DNA of 31,208 bases. Source: JAFGLY01 sp041309225. Lineage in GTDB: Bacteria > Myxococcota_A > UBA796 > JAFGLY01. Made by a program: the position numbers and the translations under genes. Below the pieces are notes generated by a model. The model was given only the letters and a program-made list of their open reading frames with translations. It ran no database searches and was not told the DNA's origin. Every line of letters starts with the position of its first letter. Within the stretch, counting starts at the first letter, position 1. Positions 7,962 to 16,024 of the stretch are shown here, in pieces. The DNA lies in NCBI GenBank assembly GCA_041309225.1, contig JBFYZZ010000047.1:1-31208 (forward strand). The letters run 5' to 3'.

Positions 7962-10751
7962 CTACCGGTATCCGAAGAGCATGGTGTAGACGATCGCGGC
8001 CACGAGCAGCAATCCCACGCCGAGTGCCGTGAACCCGAACACGCGGGCCCATCGCTCCGCTGCCCGAGGCACAGGCTCGACCAGGTTCTCCTCCAGGCGA
8101 CCCGCCGCCAGCAGGTCTTCGTACTCGGCCGCCTTGTCGAACCTCATCTCCTCGACGGGGACGCAACCCGTGAAGATGACGGGGTCCATGGGGAACTTGT
8201 CGGGCCGGAAGTGCGTATTGAAGAAGTGGACCGTGAAGATGAAGGCGGTGGCGAGCAGGGCCTCGTCGCTGTGGATGATCGTGGCGACGTTGATGACCCA
8301 GCCCGGCAGGACGCGCGTGAGGAGGAGCGGGAACCAGAGTGCGAGCCCGGAAGTACCGATCACGAGCATGCCCCAGAAGACGGCGAACCAGTCGAACTTC
8401 TCCCAGTAGGTGAACCGGCCGTAGGCAGGTCGCGGGCCCCGGCCGAGGAACCACTTCAGCGACGCGACGACATCCTTCGCGTCCTGCCAGTTGAACATGA
8501 GCGAGCGCTTGCTGAACGCGAACCGGCACCAGGAGAGGCCGGACGCGCGCTTGAGCCGCACGAGGTCCCACACGTGGTAGGCGAACAAGCCCATCATCGT
8601 GGCGGCGGCGAGGCGGTGGTAGCCGCCCATCGCGTGGGATCCGCCGAAGACGCCCGAGATGGCCTGTGCCCAGGGCATGTAGGAGAACTTCAGGGCCATC
8701 CCGGTGATGGCCAGCGTGAAAAACGTCAGCACGAGGATGACGTGCATGATGCGGTGCTTCGCCGGGAACCTGAGGACCTGCTTCGCGGTCGGGTCCACCG
8801 CGCTCTTGTGCCGGCGCCAGGTGTCTCGCGTGCGGACGAGCCGGAAGAGCCAGAGGCCCGTGTGCCCCGTGGCCACCGTGAGGGTGCCGAGGAGCAGCGT
8901 GGTCATGCCCAGGAAGACCACGTAGAGGATGGGGTAGCGCTGGCGGTCGTGGTGGGTGGCGTGGGTGAGGTACCCGGCGAACCGGCGGTTGGACCCGGGA
9001 TGACACTGGCCGCACGTCTCCACCACGAGGTCGCGCGAGAGCCGGGAACGGGGGTCCTCGGGTGGCAGGATGTCGTGGGCGCCGTGGCAGTCGGAGCACT
9101 TGGCCGCGCCGGCCGTGCCGAGCTGGGTGACCTTGCCGTGGTACGTCTGGAAGAAGGTCTCGGCTTCGGGCTCGTGGCAGCGTCCGCACTGCTGCATCAT
9201 CGTGAACCGGAAGTCGCGGACGTCCGTGCGGCTGATGGCGTGCGAGGTGTGGCAGTCCTCGCAGACCGGCTTCTCCCTCCCCTCGGGCGCCTCTCCTGCG
9301 CCGTGGATGCTCGCGGCGAAGACCTCCACGATCCCCTGGTGGCACTGCCCGCAGGTCTGCGCGAGATTGGCCCGGTTCACGGATGAAGCCGGGTCGGAGG
9401 CCGGCAGTTCGCCGTGCGCGCCGTGGCAGTCGGCGCAGGTGGCCGTGACCACGAGGCCGCTCTCGATGAGGCCCACGCCGTGGACGCTGCTCTCGTAGGA
9501 GGACACGATGTCGCCGGTGCCTCCGGGCGGGTCGATCCGCAGCGCCGCCTTCTCTCCGTTCCGGTGGCAGCGCGCACACAGGTCCGGCACGTTGCGAGCG
9601 AAGGTGGGCGACTCGGGCCACAGCCGGCTCCGGGTCGCGTGCCGGTCGTGGCAGTCGAGGCACGAGGGTGCGTCGTCGTCGCCCTTCGCGGCCAGCTGCC
9701 CGTGGATGCTGTGCGTCCAGTCCTCGACCTCCTCGGCGTGGCAGACCGCGCAGTTGACCGGAGAGGTGATGGTCTCGCAGGGGCGCTCGTGGGCGACCTG
9801 GACCTGGGAGTGGCACTGGGCGCAGGCCACGCGGCCGTGGGTGCCCCCGGTGAACGCCGCCAGGTCGACGTGCATGGAGCGCCCGTCGCTCGCCGCCACG
9901 AGTCCCGGGTCGGCGTGGCAGGTCATGCAGGTGGCGTTCCCGAGGCCGGACGCGTCCTCGCGCACCCGGATCTCGTGGGGCGAGTGGCAGTCACTGCAGG
10001 AGGGAATCTGGTGGGGCGCCTCCTCCCACAGCTGTCCCTCGATGACCTTCTGGTGGACCTCCTCGATCCGGACGTGGCAACGCGTGCAGGTCGCCGCGAT
10101 CCGCTCCCGCGACACGCTCGACCGCTTGTCCGTGTGCGGAAGGGCGAGGTGGGCCGAGTGGCAGGAGGTGCAGACCGCGGTGACGAGCAGGCCCTTCTTG
10201 TAGAGCCCCTCGCCGTGGATCGACTCGGAGTAGTTCTCGAGGATCCGCTCCTGGGGGATCTCCTCGTGGAGCCGCTCGACCTCGGATCCCTCGTGGTGGC
10301 AGCGCCCGCAGGTCTGCGGGATGTTCACGGCCCAGGTGGGAGAGCGCGTGTCGTACCGGGTAAGCACGTCGTGCTTCCCGTGGCACTCCTTGCAGGTGGG
10401 GGCGAGCGGATCGCCCCGGGCCGCGGCCTGGCCGTGGAACGAGGCGACGTGGTCGGCCCGCTCGGCCTCGTGGCACGCGCCGCACTGCACGATCGCCGCG
10501 TCCGCCTGGCCGCCCACGTGGGCCAGGTTCCCTCCGGCCATGTCCGCGTGGCAGCCCGTGCAGACCACGTCGCGGTGGACGGAGCGATCCAGGCGCCGGG
10601 GATCCACCGTGATCTGGACGGTGCGCCCGGCGCGCTTGCCGCTCAGGCCGGGCTGGGCGTGGCAGGCCAGGCAGACGGTGTCGTCCTGGGCCCGGGCGGG
10701 GCGTGCCGTGCCCAGGAGGAGGAGGCCGACGAGGAGGAGGAGCCGACGCAG
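7962..10751 (-). CDS. 19-heme cytochrome c fused to a cytochrome b membrane domain
   Basis: Starting at CTG (10751) the protein has 929 residues: signal peptide (1-22, Arg-Arg then a Leu-rich core, cleavage near ARA-Q), nineteen CXXCH motifs between about 26 and 585, and six helices at about 606-628, 668-690, 712-732, 788-808, 826-848 and 904-926. Helices 2-5 match the free cytochrome b encoded at 6733-7467, including His in 'RIMH', 'YHRLA', 'AYHVW', 'IHSDE' and 'TVHFFNTH'. The only GTG start further in (10607) would remove the signal peptide and first haem site. No ATG, GTG or TTG lies between the previous stop (10818) and the signal peptide, while GGAGGG sits 4 nt before the CTG. The layout resembles Geobacter CbcL (cytochrome b fused to c haems), with more haems and the c domain first. 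Probable role: quinone-linked electron exit into the periplasm. Its gene follows the OmcA/MtrC-like gene by 66 nt. Confidence 0.85.
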   Translation of the reverse strand: MRRLLLLVGLLLLGTARPARAQDDTVCLACHAQPGLSGKRAGRTVQITVDPRRLDRSVHRDVVCTGCHADMAGGNLAHVGGQADAAIVQCGACHEAERADHVASFHGQAAARGDPLAPTCKECHGKHDVLTRYDTRSPTWAVNIPQTCGRCHHEGSEVERLHEEIPQERILENYSESIHGEGLYKKGLLVTAVCTSCHSAHLALPHTDKRSSVSRERIAATCTRCHVRIEEVHQKVIEGQLWEEAPHQIPSCSDCHSPHEIRVREDASGLGNATCMTCHADPGLVAASDGRSMHVDLAAFTGGTHGRVACAQCHSQVQVAHERPCETITSPVNCAVCHAEEVEDWTHSIHGQLAAKGDDDAPSCLDCHDRHATRSRLWPESPTFARNVPDLCARCHRNGEKAALRIDPPGGTGDIVSSYESSVHGVGLIESGLVVTATCADCHGAHGELPASDPASSVNRANLAQTCGQCHQGIVEVFAASIHGAGEAPEGREKPVCEDCHTSHAISRTDVRDFRFTMMQQCGRCHEPEAETFFQTYHGKVTQLGTAGAAKCSDCHGAHDILPPEDPRSRLSRDLVVETCGQCHPGSNRRFAGYLTHATHHDRQRYPILYVVFLGMTTLLLGTLTVATGHTGLWLFRLVRTRDTWRRHKSAVDPTAKQVLRFPAKHRIMHVILVLTFFTLAITGMALKFSYMPWAQAISGVFGGSHAMGGYHRLAAATMMGLFAYHVWDLVRLKRASGLSWCRFAFSKRSLMFNWQDAKDVVASLKWFLGRGPRPAYGRFTYWEKFDWFAVFWGMLVIGTSGLALWFPLLLTRVLPGWVINVATIIHSDEALLATAFIFTVHFFNTHFRPDKFPMDPVIFTGCVPVEEMRFDKAAEYEDLLAAGRLEENLVEPVPRAAERWARVFGFTALGVGLLLVAAIVYTMLFGYR

Positions 10752-10755
10752 GGGA

Positions 10756-10761
10756 CCCTCC
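10756..10761 (-). promoter_or_regulatory. Ribosome binding site that supports a CTG start
   Basis: GGAGGG on the minus strand lies 4 nt before the CTG codon at 10751-10749. It is the only strong Shine-Dalgarno sequence between the upstream stop at 10818 and the first residues of the signal peptide, so it decides the proposed start of the 19-heme fusion protein. Confidence 0.6.
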
Positions 10762-10817
10762 GGACGGGTCGGGTCGTGGACCCCTATCGGGATCGGAACG
10801 CCCCGTCCCGAGGCGGA

Positions 10818-13133
10818 CTACAGGCCGTGAACCTCGTCCACGTCGGCATAGCGATCCGTGCCGTGGCAGATCACGCAGGACTCGTAGGGCTCCTCGGAGG
10901 TGTAGTCCTCCCGGCCCCACTCGACCGCTCCACCGTTCTGTTCGTAGTGGGCGAGCGCCGCGTCACTGTTGTGGCAGGAGCCGCAGGCCGCGGAGATCGG
11001 ACTCGTGATGGTGTCCGTTCCGTTGGGCACCGTCAGCCTGAGCGCGTCGTAGGCGCTCGTGGAGGCATCGGTCCCGTCGCCGATCATGTCCGTGGTGGCG
11101 AGGAGGCCGCCCTCGAGGTCGTCCACCCGGTGGGTGCCCTCGAGGTGGCAGATGGAGCAGTCGGCGGGGCTGGTCGGGAGCGTCACCACCGTTCCGTCCG
11201 GGTACTCCTCGAGCCGGTCCTCGGTGATGAACGTGTACCGGCTTCCGCCGCGGAAGTTGCGGACGAAGTCCAGCGGGGTGTCGCGCACGCCCGCGCCGTG
11301 GATGCCATGGACGAGGTCCTTGAGGTTCTGGCTGGCCTCCGGGTTCTCCAGGTCCAACTCGCGGCCGCTGGAGGAGAGGTTCGTCACGTGGCAGCCCGCG
11401 CAGACCTGGGTCTCGTAGACGCGGTTGCCGCCGTGTCCCTCGAAGTACTCGTGGCAGTCGAAGCACTTGTCGGGATCGACGACCTGTCGCCGGGCGGTGT
11501 CGCCATCCACCGTGGCGTACACGGAGACCGCGTGGCGGCCGTAGGAGGTGCCGCTCACGGTCTCGGTGTAGTAGCCCTGGATGGCGACGGTCCGCAGGGT
11601 GGAGCCCGTGGGGAACGCGTCCGGGATCACCGCCGTGTTGACACCGGCGCCGTAGGAGACGGTGCCGTAGGTGCTGCTCGAGGTCAGGTTGGCGAAGCTG
11701 TACGAGGAGGACGGCTGGCCGGAGTCGAAGCCCAGGTTGTTCCAGTCCGCCGGCGCGTCGATGCCGTCCTGGGCCTCGGCGTAGAAGAACCGGAAGGAGG
11801 GGCCGTTGGTGAAGCCCGAGGGGAGGCTGGCGATGCTGATCTCCTCGTCGTCCACGTAGACCCTGAACGCCACCGTGAGGGCGTTGGCCGAGTCCACCGC
11901 GGCTTCGAGGATCTCGTACTCGACGACGGAGAGGCCGTCGGGCACCTCGGGGTTGTTCGGGGTGGAGATCTCGGTGAGGTGGTACTCCTCGACGTCCTCG
12001 GAGTCGTGGCAGAGCGCGCAGTTGGAGTCGTCCGTGAAGGCCCCGCCGTCGTGACCGTCGCCGGTGGCGAAGTCCACGGTGTCGTGGCAGGACCCGCAGG
12101 CCTGGATGGTGGGACGGGTCTGCCAGTGGTCGGCGTCGGGGGTCTCCTCGTCGGCGCCGTCGTGGCACTTTCGGCAGTTGCGCTGGTCCTGGGGGTAGCC
12201 GACGTGGGAGTAGTCCGCCTCGCTGTCTCGGTAGCCCCAGATCGTGTAGGCACCGCCGTCCTCGACCGACGGGAGGGCGTGACCCATGTGGATCTTGTGG
12301 GTCATCTCGGCCATGTCGAGGCTGTGGCCACTGTTCGGGTCCGTGGTGGTCGGGTTGTGGCAGACCACGCAGTAGTCCATCTCGAACCGGCCGCCGCCGT
12401 GCAGTTCGAGCCGGCCGTGGCACTCGTTGCAGGACGCCGTGGCGGCGATGGCGCGGGTGGCCGGGGGCTCGGCGCCCGAGGGCACCCAGTCGAAGGTCGG
12501 GTTGTAGAGCAGTTCCTCGCCGTCCGAGAGCGGGTACTCGATCTGCATGGCCACCCGGTGCAGGAGGTCCTCGTCGTAGGGCACCTCGACCGGGGAGGTC
12601 ACGGCGATGATGTCGGTGGCGAAGGTGTAGGTGTACTCGCCGCCGCCCAGGTACTCCAGCGTGCCGGACTGCTCCGTGGTGGCCTGCGGCGCGCTCGCCA
12701 TCGCCGGGACGCCGTCCGGGCCGGCCGTCGAACCGCTCGTGCTCGCGATGGTGTTGACGTAGGACTGCCAGGTGTCCGCGCTGCCCGAGTCCTCTTCGGC
12801 GGGCAGGAGCACGGCGATCGAGAACCGGAGCGCGCGGGCCGACAGGAGGTCGCTCGTGATCCGGTTGAAGGGAGCGCCGTCCTGGTCGTTGACGGTGAAG
12901 GAGACGACCGGCGGGCCATCCACCTCGACCCCGGTGATGACCACCTCGAGGGACTCGGGCTCCGCCGACAGGTCCTCGCCATCCAGGCCGTCCTCGCCAT
13001 CCAGGCCGTCCTCGCCGTTCATCCCGCTCTCGCCGTCCAGGCCGTCGACGCCGTCGGCGCCGGCCGGGCCCTGGCAGGCCGGGATCGCGAGGAGGGCGGT
13101 CGCGAGGAGGAGACCGGAGGCGAGGCTGCGCAT
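10818..13133 (-). CDS. OmcA/MtrC-family decaheme cytochrome c, surface lipoprotein
   Basis: The 771-residue protein begins with a signal peptide and lipobox IPAC (Cys20), followed by a collagen-like Gly-X-Y stretch (about 21-54, repeated GEDGLD). Ten CXXCH motifs follow in two groups of five: CNECH, CVVCH, CRKCH, CGSCH, CALCH, then CFDCH, CAGCH, CSICH, CGSCH, CVICH. The groups alternate with beta-rich domains, as in MtrC and OmcA. Motifs such as 'LHGGGRFEMDYCVVCH' and 'KIHMGHALPS' are characteristic of this family. Proteins of this type sit on the outer face of the outer membrane and exchange electrons with minerals, electrodes or shuttles. No MtrB-size barrel gene is adjacent; the neighbours downstream are the 19-heme fusion and a tetraheme. 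It is first in its operon; the ATG at 13133 gives the expected signal sequence. Confidence 0.92.
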   Translation of the reverse strand: MRSLASGLLLATALLAIPACQGPAGADGVDGLDGESGMNGEDGLDGEDGLDGEDLSAEPESLEVVITGVEVDGPPVVSFTVNDQDGAPFNRITSDLLSARALRFSIAVLLPAEEDSGSADTWQSYVNTIASTSGSTAGPDGVPAMASAPQATTEQSGTLEYLGGGEYTYTFATDIIAVTSPVEVPYDEDLLHRVAMQIEYPLSDGEELLYNPTFDWVPSGAEPPATRAIAATASCNECHGRLELHGGGRFEMDYCVVCHNPTTTDPNSGHSLDMAEMTHKIHMGHALPSVEDGGAYTIWGYRDSEADYSHVGYPQDQRNCRKCHDGADEETPDADHWQTRPTIQACGSCHDTVDFATGDGHDGGAFTDDSNCALCHDSEDVEEYHLTEISTPNNPEVPDGLSVVEYEILEAAVDSANALTVAFRVYVDDEEISIASLPSGFTNGPSFRFFYAEAQDGIDAPADWNNLGFDSGQPSSSYSFANLTSSSTYGTVSYGAGVNTAVIPDAFPTGSTLRTVAIQGYYTETVSGTSYGRHAVSVYATVDGDTARRQVVDPDKCFDCHEYFEGHGGNRVYETQVCAGCHVTNLSSSGRELDLENPEASQNLKDLVHGIHGAGVRDTPLDFVRNFRGGSRYTFITEDRLEEYPDGTVVTLPTSPADCSICHLEGTHRVDDLEGGLLATTDMIGDGTDASTSAYDALRLTVPNGTDTITSPISAACGSCHNSDAALAHYEQNGGAVEWGREDYTSEEPYESCVICHGTDRYADVDEVHGL
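12973..13016. repeat. 18-bp tandem repeat encoding the collagen-like stalk
   Basis: The unit TCCTCGCCATCCAGGCCG occurs twice back to back (12973-12990 and 12991-13008) and starts a degenerate third copy. On the coding strand it gives six residues (GEDGLD-type) per unit, so copy-number change would lengthen or shorten the Gly-X-Y stalk of the decaheme lipoprotein without changing frame. Confidence 0.8.
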
Positions 13134-13375
13134 GGCGTGGCTCCCGAGGTGCTGGCCGCGAAGGGGGGAGGGTCGTCACCGTTCTACTCCGAATCCGAAG
13201 TGAGTGTCTATCCTAGGTATACATTTTTTATCTGGTTCTAATTGCTTCTTCGCGCTACCTTGTTTGTCATTTCGACCCGTCCGGCCGGACCTCGGAGACC
13301 GAGGGGCGGCCGAACCGGCACACCGTGGCACGACCACCCCCGGGCCCGCGTGCCACGCTGGCGCGGCTGCCCTCC
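13134..13375. promoter_or_regulatory. Intergenic control region upstream of the decaheme operon
   Basis: These 242 bp lie between the end of the regulator gene and the start of the decaheme gene, both on the minus strand. The stretch 13195-13270 is clearly AT-richer than anything nearby and is the likely promoter, but no convincing -35/-10 or -24/-12 pair could be fixed. Upstream of it are a perfect 12-bp palindrome GTCCGGCCGGAC (13279-13290), a hairpin CCTCGG-AGA-CCGAGG (13290-13304) and the inverted repeat GTGGCACG ... CGTGCCAC (13325-13332 and 13349-13356). One or more of these may end transcription of the kinase-ccm-regulator operon, although none is followed by a T-run. Confidence 0.5.
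13348..13362. promoter_or_regulatory. Candidate operator GCGTGCCA-N2-CTGGC upstream of decaheme operon
   Basis: GCGTGCCACGCTGGC is identical in 13 of 15 positions to GCGTGCCATTCTGGC at 22640-22654, in the other major control region of the window. Its core GCCA-N3-TGGC is a perfect dyad. It overlaps one arm of the longer GTGGCACG/CGTGCCAC inverted repeat. A shared DNA-binding regulator is the simplest explanation; the response regulator encoded next to it is the obvious candidate. Confidence 0.42.
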
Positions 13376-14716
13376 CTAGGGTCGCTCGAGACGCCGGTAC
13401 AGGGTTCGCACGCCCACCTTGAGGATCCGGGCCGCCCGGGTCTTGTTTCCGCGACATGCGTCGAGCGTGGCGTCGATCAGCATCCGCTCGGCGTCGTCCA
13501 GCGAGGTGCCCACGGGAATCGCCAGGCGCCGCTCGGCCTCTCCGGCCGGGCCGGGTGGCAGGTCGTCCACCTCGATGAGCGGTCCGCGCGAGAGGACCAG
13601 GGCGCGCTCGAGGCAGTTCCGCAGTTCCCGCGCGTTGCCCGGCCACGAGCGCATGGCCAGGGAGGCGAGGGCGTCCTGGGAGATCTCCTTGCGCGGCCGG
13701 CCGTCGGCGGCGAACGCATCGAGGAAGTGGTCCACGAGGAGCGGGATGTCCTCGAGACGTTCGCGCAGTGGCGGGACCTCGACCCTGAGCACCGAGAGCC
13801 GGTAGAAGAGGTCCTCTCGGAAGCGGCCGGCCTGGACCTCGGCGACCAGGTCCTGGCTGGTCACGGCGATCACCCGGGCGTCCACGTGCACGGGCTGGGA
13901 GGACCCGAGGCGCTCGACGACGTGCTCGCCCAGAACCCGCTCCAGCCGGCCCTGCGCCGAGAGGGGGAGCCGGCCCACCTCGTCGAGCACCAGCGTACCG
14001 CCCCGTGCGGCCTCGAACCGGCCCCGGCGGGCCCGGATCGCTCCCGGGAAGGCGCCCCGCTCGTGGCCCAGGAGCTCGGCCTCGAGGACCTCCGGGGCGA
14101 AGCCCGTGCAGGACACCCGGACGAGCGGCCCGGAGGCCCGGGGGCCGCGGAAGTGGATCGCGTCGGCGTGGAGGTTCTTCCCCACCCCGGTCTCGCCCGT
14201 GACGAGCACGGGTGCGTCGGAGGCGGAGATCCGGGCCAGGTCGTCGAGCATCCGCCGCAGCACGAGTGAGCGGCCCACGATGGCCGGAGGTCCGCTCCGC
14301 TCGGCCAGGCGTTCCTTCAAGCGCCGGTTCTCGGCGGCGAGTCGGGCGGCGGCGATGCCCCGGTCCAGGGTGAGGCAGAGGCGGTCGAGGTCCACGGGCT
14401 TGGTGAGGTAGTCGAAGGCGCCCTCGCGCAGCGCCTCCACCGCCGCCTCGACGGCGGCGTACCCGGTGATCAGGATGACCGCGGTGTCGGGTGCGACCGA
14501 CCGGGCGTGGGCGAGCACGTCGGTCCCGTCGAGGGCCTGCACGCCTCCGAGCACCACGTCGCTCACGATCGCGTCGAACACGTCGTGCTCGATCGCTCGC
14601 AGGGCACTCTCCCCGTCCGCCACGGACACCACCTCGTACCCCTCGTCCTCGAGCGCACCCCGGAGGGCGGCGCGGGCGGGGGCGTCGTCTTCGACCACGA
14701 GCACGCGTCTCGACAT
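13376..14716 (-). CDS. NtrC-family response regulator with altered GAFTGA loop
   Basis: The 446-residue protein has three parts: an N-terminal receiver (about 1-120; acidic pair Asp10/Asp11, phospho-acceptor Asp53, Lys106 in LTKP), a AAA+ domain (about 145-370; Walker A GETGVGKN 174-181, Walker B LVLDE 242-246) and a C-terminal Fis-type helix-turn-helix (GNKTRAARILKVGVRTLYRR). The loop that normally reads GAFTGA and contacts sigma54 reads GAFPGA at 221-226. The Thr is usually needed for sigma54 activation, so this protein may work without sigma54 or with a modified mechanism. The Walker A end (Asn instead of Glu after GK) is also unusual. It is the last gene of the ccm operon, 9 nt after ccmI, with GAGAGG before its ATG. 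The histidine kinase encoded first in the same operon is its likely partner. Confidence 0.9.
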   Translation of the reverse strand: MSRRVLVVEDDAPARAALRGALEDEGYEVVSVADGESALRAIEHDVFDAIVSDVVLGGVQALDGTDVLAHARSVAPDTAVILITGYAAVEAAVEALREGAFDYLTKPVDLDRLCLTLDRGIAAARLAAENRRLKERLAERSGPPAIVGRSLVLRRMLDDLARISASDAPVLVTGETGVGKNLHADAIHFRGPRASGPLVRVSCTGFAPEVLEAELLGHERGAFPGAIRARRGRFEAARGGTLVLDEVGRLPLSAQGRLERVLGEHVVERLGSSQPVHVDARVIAVTSQDLVAEVQAGRFREDLFYRLSVLRVEVPPLRERLEDIPLLVDHFLDAFAADGRPRKEISQDALASLAMRSWPGNARELRNCLERALVLSRGPLIEVDDLPPGPAGEAERRLAIPVGTSLDDAERMLIDATLDACRGNKTRAARILKVGVRTLYRRLERP

Positions 14717-14725
14717 GCATCCCTC

Positions 14726-15523
14726 TCAGCCGCCCGGCCGGGTGGCGGACGCCAGGTCGGCGAGGAAGGCCCGGGCCTGCCTTCCCTCCCTCCCTTCGGA
14801 ATCGCGGGCGACGACGTCGTGCCACGCCTGCCGGGCGCCCTCGGCGTCGCCCCTCTCGCTCCGCGCCACGCCCTTCCAGAGGCGGGCGCGCAGGTGGTCC
14901 GGGTGGGAGGCGAGAACCTCGTCGAGCCCGGCCTCCGCGCGATCGATCATGCCCACCGCGAGCCTGAGCGCGCAGACGTTGACCTGGAGGTCGGGGTCGT
15001 CCGGGGCGATCTGGCGAACACGCTCGACCATGGCCATGGCCGCGGGGAGGTCCCCGGCCAGGATGGCCTCGTACGCGCGTGCATTGAGCGTGGGGAGGTC
15101 GGTGGGCAGGGACTCGGCCGGCACGGCCGCGTGGGGGTTGGTGGCCACGGGCTCCGGGGCAGCTCCGGTCCACTCGACCGAGGACGCGGCGGCGGTGAGC
15201 GCGAAGGCGACCGCGCCGCAGGCCACCCAGACGGGCCACGCCCGGGTGCGGATCGCGGGACCGGTCGCCTCGGCCCGCCGCAGCACGGTGGCGGCCTCCC
15301 GCAGCCGCTCGTGCCGCGCGGACCGCCACTCCTCACCGGAGAGGCGCTCCCGCTCGGCGTCGAGTTCGCGGAGCCTCTCGAGGGCGAGGGCGTAGGCGGC
15401 CCCGGGCGGCTCGGTGGGTGCGGGCGTCCCCGCCCCGTCGCGGGCCCTCAAGCGGTGGGCGAGGTACGCACCGGCCAGGATGCCTCCCAGCACGGCGAGG
15501 ACGGAGGCGAGCCAGGGGTCCAC
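14726..15523 (-). CDS. ccmI: CcmI-like cytochrome c maturation protein (TPR)
   Basis: The 265-residue protein starts (GTG, 15523) with a membrane helix, has a coiled region rich in Glu/Arg, a second helix ('VWVACGAVAFAL', about 95-112) and a C-terminal TPR-like part (about 130-260; 'ARAYEAILAGDLPAAMAMVE', 'LRLAVGMIDRAEAGLDEVL' type helices). Two helices around a cytoplasmic loop followed by periplasmic TPRs is the CcmI/CycH plan. CcmI chaperones apocytochromes to the CcmF/CcmH ligase. It is shorter than many CcmI proteins (near 400). It begins 3 nt after the ccmH stop. Confidence 0.78.
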   Translation of the reverse strand: MDPWLASVLAVLGGILAGAYLAHRLRARDGAGTPAPTEPPGAAYALALERLRELDAERERLSGEEWRSARHERLREAATVLRRAEATGPAIRTRAWPVWVACGAVAFALTAAASSVEWTGAAPEPVATNPHAAVPAESLPTDLPTLNARAYEAILAGDLPAAMAMVERVRQIAPDDPDLQVNVCALRLAVGMIDRAEAGLDEVLASHPDHLRARLWKGVARSERGDAEGARQAWHDVVARDSEGREGRQARAFLADLASATRPGG

Positions 15524-15526
15524 GGG

Positions 15527-16024
15527 CTACCTCCGTTCCAGGTCCGCGAGAACCCGTTGGACCCAGGGATCCGCTGCGAGATCCGCGGGAAGGTCGGCTC
15601 CGGGATCCGTTGCGTCCTGCCGGGGAGCGCCGATCCTCATCCGTCGGGCCACCACGCCTGCGCCCGCGAGTAGCAGGACCAGGGGGCCGAGCCACACGAT
15701 CCAATGGCGACCGTGGCGGGGAGGCTCGAGCAGCACCCACTCGCCGTACCTGTCCACGAACCAGGCCCGGATCTGCTCGTCGCTGCGCCCCTCGCGCATG
15801 AGTTGCTCGACGCGCGTGCGCATGGCCACGGCGGCCTCGGCCTGGGAATCGGCGGCGGACAGGCCCTGGCATACCGGGCAGCGCAGCTCGGCGGCGAGCG
15901 CGCCGGCCCGCGCACGGATCCCGGCCTCGTTGCCCCCGGGCAGACTCGAGGCGCCGGGGAGCGCGTCCTGGGCGTGGACGGCGGGTCCGGCGGCGAGGAA
16001 GAACAGGAGGAGGAGGGATCTCAC
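15527..16024 (-). CDS. ccmH: CcmH, apocytochrome thioreductase
   Basis: The 165-residue protein has a signal peptide (about 1-19), the CcmH/NrfF signature LRCPVCQG (Leu47-Gly54, Cys49 and Cys52), and one C-terminal membrane helix ('IVWLGPLVLLLAGAG', about 105-130). CcmH keeps the cysteines of apocytochrome CXXCH sites reduced for haem attachment by CcmF. GTG at 16024 overlaps the stop of ccmG (GTGA), showing translational coupling. The longer frame further upstream is only a shadow inside ccmG. Confidence 0.92.
   Translation of the reverse strand: MRSLLLLFFLAAGPAVHAQDALPGASSLPGGNEAGIRARAGALAAELRCPVCQGLSAADSQAEAAVAMRTRVEQLMREGRSDEQIRAWFVDRYGEWVLLEPPRHGRHWIVWLGPLVLLLAGAGVVARRMRIGAPRQDATDPGADLPADLAADPWVQRVLADLERR

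Noticed and set aside
10605..10607. GTG as start of the 19-heme protein
   Set aside because: It would remove the signal peptide and the first CXXCH site, both of which are intact in frame upstream of it.
9414..13241. A very long open frame (over 1200 codons) on the plus strand opposite the decaheme and 19-heme genes
   Set aside because: It is the mirror of two convincing minus-strand cytochrome genes. Its translation is Val/Gly/Arg/His-rich with no signal peptide or motif, as expected where third codon positions are almost all G or C.
13325..13356. GTGGCAC sequences as the -24 half of a sigma54 promoter
   Set aside because: TGGCAC is present on both strands here, and again near 22645 and 22720, but no TTGC-like -12 element occurs at the required spacing at any of them.
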